A stretch of DNA of 64,000 nt. Source: Gordius sp. MW1 (taxonomy: Eukaryota; Nematomorpha; Gordioida; Gordea; Gordiidae). The stretch's first letter is position 1, and each line of letters starts with the position of its first letter. The stretch lies in assembly GCA_964036665.1 (NCBI GenBank), contig OZ038526.1, positions 3,658,001-3,722,000 on the forward strand, read 5' to 3'. The notes under the pieces are model-generated. The model was not told where the DNA came from, did no database searches, and saw only the letters and a program-made list of their open reading frames with translations. The position numbers and the translations under genes are program-made. This document shows, piece by piece, positions 13,533-24,200 of this stretch.

Positions 13533-15694
13533 TTAAGAAAGTAACCGAATTCTTCTTTGTTTTTTAAAGGCATACTCCTTCATCGCCATATCTAGATATT
13601 CTTCAGTAGGAAGGTCAGCCCCTTCTATAGATATTCTCATACAGTGGTCTAAAGATATCTCCCCTAGCCTGTTTCTTAATGCAACCATAATTCGGTTCAT
13701 TGCACTAAAGGACCTTTCAACAGTCGCCGTTGACAAAGGTATTGTCATTAGTTTGGCACCGAACCGTTTCAACTCTTCATACCCCAAATTGCATTTTTGA
13801 ATAAATTTTAAAGGTGTTTCTGATTCTGGTCCATTCAAAGTAGCTGCAAGAAATTTGAGTGATTTTATGTCGGCATAAAGATATTCTTCGTCAACGTCGT
13901 GAAAATGACGACACATCATTTTTACGTCAGATTCTCGGATCTGTTGGAGCCTTTCAAAACTCTGGAAAAATGAGCATCCTGAAATAAGCTCAACTGCAGA
14001 TTTATGAACCTATTATTAATTTCAGATATAACAGTCTTAGTAAACTTTCCCAGAGATTCTTTGCAGGCTTTATTTTCACTAATGTCACATTTCAGTGATA
14101 CTTTTGTCATTAAGGCATAATAATTTATAAAAAAATCATTATTTTCAAGTCCTACTATATTGTCATAAATGGATTCTAAATGAGACGTTACCGACGTTAT
14201 TAATGACGGAAGGGATTCCACTGGTAGGTCAGCTTTTTGTAGACATTTGCTTAATTGAGATACGGAACCCAATATATCAACTAACAAACAAAGCGTCAAT
14301 AAGAAGCTGGATTTCCGCATTTCAAGGAGTATGCCTCCTGCTAAGGAGGCTAAATCTGCCCCATCTTTATGGAGATGTTCACAGGTCATCATTATAGACC
14401 CATAAGCTCTTTTAATGGCGTTTAGAGTATTGTAATGACTGAGCCAACGTATATCGGTAGGCTGGGGAATCTTGAGAATAGGTTCTTCCAAGATCTGTTG
14501 GATTTCATGAAAAATATTTTCTCTTTTAGGTGACTAATGGAAGAGTTTATATATGTCATTCACGATAAAAAAAAATCTTTTGACATAAGGAAATTTATTT
14601 CTTGCACTTGTAACTGCAAGAGATAAGACATGGGCTCTGCAATGAATGTAAAGGACATCTCTCCCAATTTTTTTAGAAATCAGTTTGTGTACTCCAGAAA
14701 TACAGCCTGAAAAGTTTGCGGCCCCATCAAATCCACAAGCAACAATGTTATATAGAGAGAGGCCCCTTTTATTAATTTGGTTTTCAATACAATTAAAAAT
14801 TGTATCCGAACAAGTGTTTAAAAGGGGGACTATACACAAAAACTTTTCTATAATCGCACCCTCAGAGACATACCTAACACATATCGAAAGTTCGGATTGG
14901 TTGGCAATATTGGTTGATTCATCTGCCATTAAAGAAAAATCTTTGCCTTTAAGTTCTGCAATTATTATTTTATCAAGAACCTCGCCCATTGATTGCAATA
15001 ACTCGTTGGCGGTATCTTTACTACAATATGTAGAACGTTCACTTCGTTTATTTAACCATTTTGCTAAGTCTGAAATGCAGGGGGCCATCAAATTTTTTAT
15101 AATGGTTTCATATTTCGTTGTATAGGAAACATCTTCCTTGATTAGGAAGTATAGACTTTTCATCAATATTTTGAAAGCTTGCTTATTTTCCGCAATTTCA
15201 GCATCAGATTGATGATTAAGGATAGCATGAACCGGCTGGTGTTTATGGCGCATATTTTCAAAGGCCATTGCCTTTCTATGGTATTCAGATCGTTCATGTT
15301 TTAAAAGCTTTCCTCTTTCTCCTGTCGCTTTTCTGTAATTTGTAAACGGGACATTAATGAACACACCCTTTGTTTTTTGTTGAATAAATAAATCGTTTTT
15401 GTTGTAAATAGAACAGACAGAGCATAAAGCCCCACCTAAGGCTTCATCAAAAATTAGCCATTTGTATTTAGATGTCCATGAAATCATAAATTTATATGAT
15501 GGTTTAAGTTTTAAATTTTTCCCATGCTTTTCACTTTCAGAGACTGAGCAATTAGTAGAGCTGCCAATACATTCATCTTTATCAATATAAATTAATAAAA
15601 TAAAAACAACTTGCATAATTTTAATTACCAGCATTTTTATCATAAGAAAAAGAAGAGACAGTTTTCCCCACTCCAGCAGAATTACAATTTTCAT
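13533..15694 (-). pseudogene. hAT transposase (TTF zinc finger, DUF4371, dimerisation domain), broken, copy 1
   Basis: Read on the minus strand, codons 15694-14534 encode a TTF-type zinc-finger region (SYKFMISWTSKYKWLIFDEA, then CSVCSIY) and a catalytic core with MADESTNIANQSELSICVRY and ACGFDGAANFSG. After one in-frame TAG near 14531 the same frame continues to 13922 (IPQPTDIRWLSHYNTLNAI). A frameshift near 13920 leads into the C-terminal dimerisation domain, 13919-13533, with PLSTATVERSFSAMNRI. Domain order is that of ZMYM1-like hAT transposases. The same stop and frameshift occur in copy 2, so the gene was dead before the copies separated. Confidence 0.85.
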
Positions 15695-15920
15695 CTTGAC
15701 CTAAAACATGAAAATATATATAATACTTAAAATCTAATCTTTCTTGCCTCTTTCAGAGTTCATGTTATTGTTAATTTCACTGCTGGAAGCTATTATCATT
15801 AGTTATAAACATTATTTTGTATGTATAAATGTAAATACCATCTTTTTCATTTTGACAATCTATGGAATAAACCAGTTTCTCCACAGAATTATCCTCACCT
15901 TTTCATAATACATAATTTTA

Positions 15921-16214
15921 TTAAGCAAAAAAGATCTTTTTTATATGCTTGCAACTTGCAAGCAAATTATCATTAGTTAATATTAATATACATTTAAAAT
16001 GACCAATATAAATATAAATACCATCCTTTTCATTATAACATTGAATGGAACAAACCAGAGTTTTTTCTACACAACAATTATTCACATCTTCACCTGTTGC
16101 ATAATTAAAATTATTCCAAATTAAATCATATTTACCATCTTTTTTATTAGGCTTTTCCTTTTTACTAAAGTAGTGTAAAAGAGTTCTTTTATGATTTCCA
16201 AACATGCAATTCAA
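15921..16214 (-). pseudogene. Probable N-terminal exon of the hAT transposase, copy 1
   Basis: A 97-codon frame starting MFGNHKRTLLHYFSKKEK lies upstream (minus strand) of the zinc-finger part and within the same element. The start resembles N-termini of TTF/DUF4371 transposases (short basic lead, then Lys-rich linker). Blocks such as accatctttttcat recur nearby at 15838, showing internal duplication. It is likely joined by splicing or is a degraded 5' exon. Confidence 0.5.
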
Positions 16215-16538
16215 AATTTATTTATGTTTATGAATGATTACCACCTGATTTGTAAAAAAAATTTAATTTCGCCAATTTTATATTTTTTTTATTGACAAAT
16301 TAAAATAATTTATTGAATTTCAATTTTAGCTTATTAATATAATTTATTACTTCATGATGGAACTTGAGTTCATGAATCATGCTTTCTTCAATCAAAACTC
16401 CCCGGGGGGCATTTGAAATTGCCCGGGGGGGGGGGGTAATACCCCCCCGGGCTCCCCCCTGAAAGAAACCCTACATCGTTCAAAAAGTTAACATATCACA
16501 ATTTACCTATAGCTGATCATGATATTTCAGACGTAGAA

Positions 16539-16702
16539 ACATGGGTGTAGCTAGCATTGAAATTAGATGGAGGCAATAATGATTAAGGGAGGGGCAAAAT
16601 GATCATTTTTTGAAATTTTAGCTAAAATTTTATTCAACAAAAATTTAAACTTAAATAGAGGCACCCGCCCCTTCCTTCCACCCCCCCCCCCGTTATGCCC
16701 AT
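16539..16702. mobile_element. CATGGGCGTAGCC-family MITE with exact 8-bp target duplication, copy 1
   Basis: The element runs from acatgggtgtagc to gttatgcccat and is flanked by acgtagaa at 16531-16538 and 16703-16710. The exact 8-mer supports a hAT origin for the whole family. The same insertion is present in copy 2 at 53679-53842. Confidence 0.8.
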
Positions 16703-17092
16703 ACGTAGAAACAAGTTTTTTCTCTCGTTTCTTTTCCATTACTTATGTTTGATTAATTACATAAATGCTGATCTTATAAAGATCAATAGCTATATTTTTA
16801 ATTTAAATTGTACTCATGCTCATATTCGACCAAAGATCTGTGAATGAGCCCATGATTGTAGTCAGAATTTAAATTAGAATGGATTAGCAATGATTTAGAG
16901 AGGGGTAAAATAATGTTTTTCTACGTAATTTGTAAATTTATGAATAAGTTATAAAAATATGATATTTTTATGTTTTGCCATGTTTGTTCCTATCCACCGA
17001 CAATCGAGTTTATTGTTTAAAGAATAGATTGGCAGAAATACAAAAACATAATATTAAAAAGCTCATTGTCAAGCTTACTAAATGTATTACAC

Positions 17093-17226
17093 TTCGGGCC
17101 GGGCTTATAATTTATGAATTTGGCCCGGCTCGGCCCAGAATTTTAAAGCCTCAAAGTTTAAGGTCCGAGCCCGGCCCGGGCCCGTTTGGTTTTGGGCGAT
17201 TCCGGGCCTCGGACCGTCATTTTTTT
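17093..17226. repeat. GGCCCGG-rich repeat block
   Basis: Interleaved gggccgggc, cggcccgg and cgggcctcgg tracts resemble the subterminal repeats of the TAGAG-ended hAT family, but no ends are recognisable. The open frame across it is a product of the repeat, not a gene. Confidence 0.4.
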
Positions 17227-17389
17227 TAGATAAACTTTATCCTACAATCTCAGAAATAGTTTAAAAAAGTATACGCTTATTAAATAGTTTACCAAAATTT
17301 GTTTAATATGAAATTTAAAGTGTTTGTTACTTTTAAAACACCTTAGACTAGATCACTTCTTTTTATTTAGCGCACTCAGCATTGGAATA

Positions 17390-17515
17390 TGAGGGGGTAA
17401 TAATGATCATTTATTGAAATTTTAGCCAAAATTTTAATAAATTTAACAAATTATTGGATTAGAGGGGGCAGATGCCCCTCCCTGCCCCCACCCCCACCCC
17501 TGTCTGGCTACCCGC
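17390..17515. mobile_element. Truncated CATGGGCGTAGCC-family MITE
   Basis: Internal family sequence (taataatgatcat, aattttagcc) and a right end, ctggctacccgcatg, remain; the left end is missing. Copy 2 has a further internal deletion here (54530-54612). Confidence 0.5.
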
Positions 17516-17809
17516 ATGAACATAGATCATAAATGTTTATGTTACTGTAATAACAAGATGCCATTTACTGGGCCTTACCTTAACTCATCATTTGTTTACA
17601 TTGAAGGCCTAGTTAAACTTCAACTCTTACTACTAACTAAATGAAGGAAGTAGTAGTATTTTAGGGTAGGGTAATATTATTATTTATCAGTTTACTTTCT
17701 CCATAACACCCGTTGCTTATAATTTAAAGTCTACGCTCCTAGTTTAACTCCTAAAAAATTAATATTTTAATTGATTTTTCGCAAAATTCGTGATTTACCT
17801 AACTTACAG

Positions 17810-18283
17810 ATCATTTCGATGGACAACGTCGACAGATTAATCGGGGGCCAAGCAGCAGTGGCGACATTCATAATTTTCAATACGCACCTCGCCCTCTACC
17901 TTCTGCCCCTAACCCCTTTTGTTCTGGTTTGAATTATATGCCCGCCCCAAATCACTCTACCCCCGCTGCCCAAGTAGTACAGACGTCTCCCTTCCAAAAC
18001 CGAGGACCACATAATTTATTAGATAACCAGAGGAGTTGGTCTCCTAGCGGCGAAGAGTGCTTCACCACTAGCAAGGACCTAGAACCCGAAATATTATCAG
18101 TGGCTGCCCCCTCTTCGCGAGTTAGTTTGGCAACAAATTGCGTACAGCAAGATACGCATCACGTTGTCACCGAGTTGGTGAATAACGTAAACGGTGCTAT
18201 CGTAAAGTGCGGGGACCTTGATGGATTGGTCATCCCCGAGGTTCCGGATTTTAGCAACCGCCCCAAATCATCTGCCTCATCAG
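17810..18283 (+). CDS. BRD8-like gene, first visible exon, copy 1
   Basis: Follows the acceptor aacttacag and ends at tcatcag before gttttg. The frame is open from the acceptor, reading HFDGQRRQINRGPSSSGD and continuing through NYMPAPNHSTPAAQ to PDFSNRPKSSASS. It is rich in Ser, Pro and Asn with no recognised domain. Relative to copy 2 it has one extra codon in the run near 18040 and a His where copy 2 has Tyr near 18158. Confidence 0.65.
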
Positions 18284-21200
18284 GTTTTGTTATAATGTTG
18301 TCTTGTAATATCATTAATCTTTGTCTATAAATATCCGATGCAATTTCATGGGTCAAACTCGGTTGTCATTATTATTAATACACTGTTTTTTGGTAGTTAA
18401 AAACGTTTTTTGTTTATTTCAACTCTTGAGATTAAATCTAAACTTCTTTGCTGATACGTAAAACATTTGAAAACATATAACATTTAAGCTTAGGACAAAT
18501 TTTGCATATCTTACAAAATCGATGTTATGGTATGCGTCTGAAACGCAAATCTGCTATGAATTCGAAGTTAAGACACGCACGGCTATGTTATAACCCGTAC
18601 GACGATTTTTGCTGCGCAGCATAATCCAACATTAAGACTAGCCCTAAGGAAAAGAGACCAAAAAATCTTTTGTTTATTGATGTTCAGTCGACTAAAACCA
18701 AAGGTCGACCAAACGAATAAATCAGGTGCATAAATTTTTTTTTGTGAAAATGTTCCTTTAACATTGTAAATAAACTATTTGTTTGTTCTATGGGGATATA
18801 ATGTACATTAATTTCACTTTTCCGAATCACAATGAGCATTTTAATAATAATTTTTTTATACAACGCTAACGCTCAAATCATAAATCGTGCGTGCCTATAC
18901 ATAGCAATTCCAATATCTCTCTCAGTGTCGTTTTTAAGTACAAAATTATGCTTACCATGTTAGAAAAAATGTTAGCCCGATTGATTATTGAAAATTAAAG
19001 TTTGGCATTAATGGTGGTGTGGTTCATTTGGTGGGCTGAAAATATTAGTTTTGCGAAAGTTTTAATATCTATAATCTCACATCAAGTATTAATATTTAAT
19101 ATAATCGTGCTACCAATATAATATGTTCAGACTACCAATTTGAATCCTGATTTATTGACAAACAAATAAATATGAACAATGGACGTATCCGAGTCAGTGG
19201 CGTAGCTAGCCTTTTTGCCTTGGGGGGGGGCTGAGCTGGTCAAATAGGGGGGGGGGGGACAGAAAAATTTTCCTACCCACACCTTTAAGAATAAAAAATA
19301 TGTTTTGCCCCCCCCCCCCCCCCCCCTTAATCCAAAACCACGACCATGGGTCAAATGCAATTAAAAAAATTTTCTTTCATAAACGTTGGACAAACTTAAA
19401 ATTCCGCTACTACTTTGTGTATTTTTTCTATTTATATCACACTAATATGTCCCCTCATGTTTATAGGGCATAAAATTAATAAAATTTATTCATAAATAAA
19501 ACAAAGTGATGTAGTTAAAACAATGTAGAAAATTTCACATGGTATAATAAGTTTGTAAGGGTAAAAGTGGAACGGGGATATTGACAAGAAATCGTTGACA
19601 TTTTAAAAAATATGCAAATAGTTAAAAACTATATAACAAAGTTTTTATAAAAATTATTGCGACAACCCAAAGAATCTTGGCCATATATATAACAAATTTT
19701 AATTTTACATATGCAATATTGGCAGCATTTTCAGGCAGCATTTATATCAGGAAAACAATGAGAACATTTAAAAGCCTTTTTTAGGTTAGATCCTCAAAAG
19801 GCGCAATTATAACATAAGATATAAAAAATTAATTATGAAATTAAGATTAGTATTAAGAAGTTACTGCCCCTTGATATTATAGATATATTTGCACAACCCC
19901 CCCCCCCTACACCACCTAAAAATTAAAAAGAACTAATAAATTTAACGGCTTAATGAACCTTAAAATATTCTGTCAAAATTAAATGAATTAAAATTTTATT
20001 TGACAATTTTAGATGAAATAAGAGATGTGAGATGCACAGAACAACTTAGCGTTTGTGTAAATTTTGTTGAATTCAATGGCACACCAATTTTTGGAGATTT
20101 TTATCCCTTGAAACTTTGGATGCTTTAACAATTGTCTATAAAATTCAGGAATTTGTTATTAATATTAATTTATCAAACTTATGATGGGATATCACTAAAA
20201 AAGGGGGAAAAATGGTGTACAAACAATTTTTTGGAAAATTATTGGCTCTATATGTGCATGTGGTACATAAAAATATGCAAGATATGTTAAACAAAAAGCA
20301 TGTGAGATAAACAATTAAATTGAAACTAGGATGAAATTTTTGTAAATTAAATAATATTTTAATATATTTTGAAAGTGTTAAAAAGCTTAAAACAAGTTTA
20401 AAAGCCCAGATAATTTTAAATATTAAATTTAGACTTTTAATTGTAGTTCATTACGCCTTTTACTCGATGTTGCAAACGAATTTATAATATCATCCGGGGG
20501 AATAACATTTATAAAGTCATGTTCTAAGCTCAATAAAGCTAAGGAAGATAACCTATCTTGTCCAATTGTGGAACGAAGATAAATTTTAATCCGTTTTAGC
20601 AGTGAGAACGATCTTTCGCATGAACCTGAAGTTATTGGGATAGTTAAAATTATTTTAAGCAAAATAATACAATTTGGAAACACGACTGAGGGCAAAATTT
20701 TAATAAGTGAAAAAATATCATTGCATTTTATTTTATTCGAAGATAAAGAGTTATAATGTTTTACAAAAAATGTTGCCATATTTATTTCGCCGTCTTCCAG
20801 TTTTAATTCATAATGGTTAATTATTTCTGATAAAAGAGATTTATCGCAAAAGGATGAAGGGTTTAAACCTTCTAAGGGTGCGTCTTAATACGCGATTTTG
20901 AATCTAGATTCAAAAAGCGAATGCATGTTGAAACATAGCCGCGTCTTAATACGAGCGTCACTTCATTTTTGTTTTGTTTTTGTGTTTTTGCGCGTAAAAC
21001 AAATATTTATCCTCTAATTACGCTTATTAATGCTTATTCATATGGTAATTGAACTAAAATTGTTGATTCCACGACATGTATATCCCATATTTAGACAAAT
21101 AAAAATATGGCGCCATGAAGTTGAATCGTATATTAAAACGGGCCCTAAGGACTTTAATAAATACAATTAATTTATCTTATGTTTAATTCTGCTATTATTC

Positions 21201-24200
21201 TATCAATGATAGGATGATATAAATCAATTTTGAAATCAATTAATGAATTAGTCGATTCAAAAGAGTAAAATGTGTCATATTTTTTGGTTTTTTAATACGT
21301 TTAGAAGGTAATAAATCAAAAATTGCAGCTAAATCTTTTGCCTTATTATAAAGAATTTGATAGTGGTCCTCATATCTAATATCATTTAAAGTTAATATTA
21401 GACCGTTGTAATTGCATTTATTAAACAAATATTTGGGCTTTGAAACTCGTTAATTAAAACTTTTATTCAGAAACAATAATAATAATCTTTATGTTGTTTC
21501 TTAATTAAGATAAAAAAAATAATGGTGGAAGGGGCCCGGGGGCCCACGATTTTTCCCTTGGGGGGGCCCATGGGGCCCGGTTTTTGCTCTTGGGGGGGCC
21601 CGGGCCCCCTGGGCCCCCCCCTAGCTACGCCACTGATCCGAGTTATAAATTAATTGAATAAAACATCGATAGGATAATGAAATTTTGAAAATAAATGTAG
21701 ATACAGCGGAGGGATCCGTGCTAGTGTTGTTAATATGCCAAAATGCTACTACCACAACCTATGGTAGTAGCATACTTCTCGCCCATTACCATCATCATAA
21801 GCAGCACCATGCTGCTTAATAACCCGGTTACTAGCATGGCAGATTAAAGTTGCCATGGTTGCTTGGTTGAGAGAGATGTTAAGTAACCGGGCATTTGGCA
21901 GATTGGATTGATATAAACCGTGGTATCTAGCAGGCTTGTTTTAAACTAGCCACGGTTTTTAGCAAATTGAATTTTAGCTTACTATTAGAGTTGGTAGCTG
22001 CCATATAATGCTAATCAATATTTTTCAATCATATATTAATCCTAAAAGGTGGTAAAAAAATTAAAATATACTATAAAGAACTTTGCCCCCCTACCCTTAT
22101 TTGTCCAGTTGTTTTGCCCCCCCCCCTTATTTTTTACCCTCTTTCTCACCAGGGGGAGGGGGGCACCAGGGGGAGGGGGGGTCCCCCCCCTTTTATTTTT
22201 TATCCTCTTTCTCACCAGGGGGGAGGGGGGAGGGTGTTTTCCTCCCCCCCCTTATTTTTTATCCTCTTTCTCACCAGGAGGGAGGGGGGTGTTTTGCCCC
22301 CTCCCCCTTAATTTTTAACCTCTTTCTTACGGGGGGAGGGGGGGGGGGTGTTTTGCCCCCCCCCTATTTTTATATAAGATTTTAGTTAGCAATTTGCGCA
22401 TCTGCGTAGGCTCGTTTGCATAAACGTTAAGTGATGTGTGCAAACCAAATTAAATTAAATCACTTAACCACAACTACAACAATAGTATTTTACTTTTAGC
22501 CGATTTTAACAAAATTAAATCATAAAAAATTATTTCGCTAAACTGAAAAGTTGAAAATTTTGGGTTTGGTTTTAATTTTAGTTTCCTCGGTCATTTAAGC
22601 TAAAGTTAATAAGCAGCAAAAACTTTTTATACTGCCTATAGTTAAAATACCTTTTAAGAATGTAATCCTCGTTGTGGGTTTGGAGCTATTATAGCCAAAA
22701 TTGCTCTATACAGTTTGGGGCTCAAATAGCCAGCACTAGAACAAGAGGTGGGGGGCAATAATGATTTAGGGGGATTGGGGAAAAATGATCATTTTGCAAA
22801 ATTTACTCCATAATTTTAACACATTTTTGGATCCCCCCTCCCTGTCCCCCCGGCTACGCCCATGACTGAACTTTGAGAGGGTGACGCCCCAGTTGTTAAG
22901 TGTTTCTCCTATTCCTTTGTCCACACTATTGTTGTAAAAACGGATGGGTTTTGTTTGATCGACCCTAGGTTTAACCAAAACTAACGGTCGACTCTGGTCT
23001 CTTATTCAAATTTCGACTAAGCTTAGTGGTCGACTACGAAAAATAGACCAAATTGTCTTAATGTTTAATCGGTTAAAACCATAGACCGACCAACCAAAAT
23101 CCAGCCGTTTTATAACTCTGATCTACACTCTGATTCAGGTTGCCAAAGCGTAGTAAGCTTGGATTGCGAAAATTATTCGACCCTTTTAACCAGCACCACC
23201 CATTCCGATTCAGGGAATATTCTCCCCGTATTGGCAAAATGTGAGAACGACATAACCATAAACAGTAGTACGTGCAGTAGTAGTCGTAGTAGTGGCGAAA
23301 CTTCAATCTACTACCCCATCAACAAAACCTTCCATTCGAATGACGAATCTGGTGCGAACCCTAATTTTGAATGCATCGACATGGACGACCAGCAGCCCTT
23401 GCCCACTAACGTTTCGTTAGTTCCGAACTATGCGTAAGTGTGCTGGTCTTAAATTCGAAGGACATTGATAGACAAACACTTGTTAAAGCTATCGTAAAGA
23501 TTAACTGTTTTTGTTATAAATATTAATATAATTTCGCTCTAAATAAAATCCTCTTTCTATTATAGTAATTGGGATTAGGCATATAAAAACGTTGGGTAGG
23601 AAAACCTTGCCGATAAATAATTTATTTGGAATGCTTAGCGATTGACTTCTTCATCTTTAATTGTATAAATATACCTAACTAGTTTGGGGTCATTTGGTCA
23701 AATTGCTGCGAGCCAGGGAGAATACACGGGCAAAATCTCGGACTCCCCACCTCCCTTACGCAGTCTAGTTCCTAAGCCCGAACCCGCCGGGCCGAGCAAC
23801 CTTTGTTACGCAGACCCTTTCCATAACCTACCTGACCCGACTGGGAGAGAATTATCGTTGAGGTATGAGCCATTTCAACCTAACGCGCCCCCTAGTGCCT
23901 TGAAACCTTCTAAACTGCGCTCGTTAGTGGGCAAAGATTTTACCACTTTGGACTTTGGGGAAGCGAAGCACTTCGAATTGAAATTGGAATCTTCGCTCCC
24001 TTCTAACTTGGTAGTAAATGGCTTTTTATAATTCTATTGTTTTTGTATTCTTGTGGAAGTTATGCGCGACTTCAAATTTATTGCCTATTTCTACTCTAAA
24101 ATCTAAGTGTTATCTTGATTAATATAATTAAACACGTCTACAAATATTAACTTTGTCAAAACAACAAAAAGGTCATTTTTTGCACCTTTAGCCTCATTTA

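Larger units (their letters stand above)
13325..16473 (-). mobile_element. hAT element with DUF4371/TTF-type transposase, copy 1
   Basis: Terminal inverted repeats are cagggtttctttcag at the left and ctgaaagaaacccta at the right. The flanks catctttc (13317-13324) and catcgttc (16474-16481) form an 8-bp target duplication with one mismatch, which is diagnostic of hAT. C- and G-rich tracts sit just inside both ends. Length is 3149 bp. The equivalent copy is at 50489-53613. Confidence 0.85.
19195..21635 (-). mobile_element. hAT element (CAGTGGCGTAGCTAG ends), present only in copy 1
   Basis: Perfect 15-bp inverted repeats, cagtggcgtagctag and ctagctacgccactg, are flanked by exact duplications of atccgagt at 19187-19194 and 21636-21643. 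Copy 2 carries a single atccgagt at 56298-56305 and no element. The body holds transposase remnants on the minus strand. A 270-bp PIF/Harbinger-type MITE is inserted at 20876-21145. Poly-C and poly-G tracts lie inside both ends. Confidence 0.95.
18284..23138 (+). other. Intron of the BRD8-like gene, loaded with insertions, copy 1
   Basis: Phase-1 intron from gttttgtt to ctgattcag. It holds a 2441-bp hAT (19195-21635), a hairpin cluster (21743-21958), a G-rich minisatellite (22085-22370), a truncated MITE (22740-22865) and a MITE abutting the acceptor (22928-23121). The corresponding intron in copy 2 is about 3.2 kb shorter because it lacks the hAT and the minisatellite segment. Confidence 0.6.

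Noticed and set aside
14685-15125. 146-codon plus-strand frame
   Set aside because: Antisense to the transposase core; no features of its own. The same holds for 51847-52287.
22049-22385. Three overlapping Pro/Gly-rich frames
   Set aside because: All arise from the G/C-run minisatellite in different phases.
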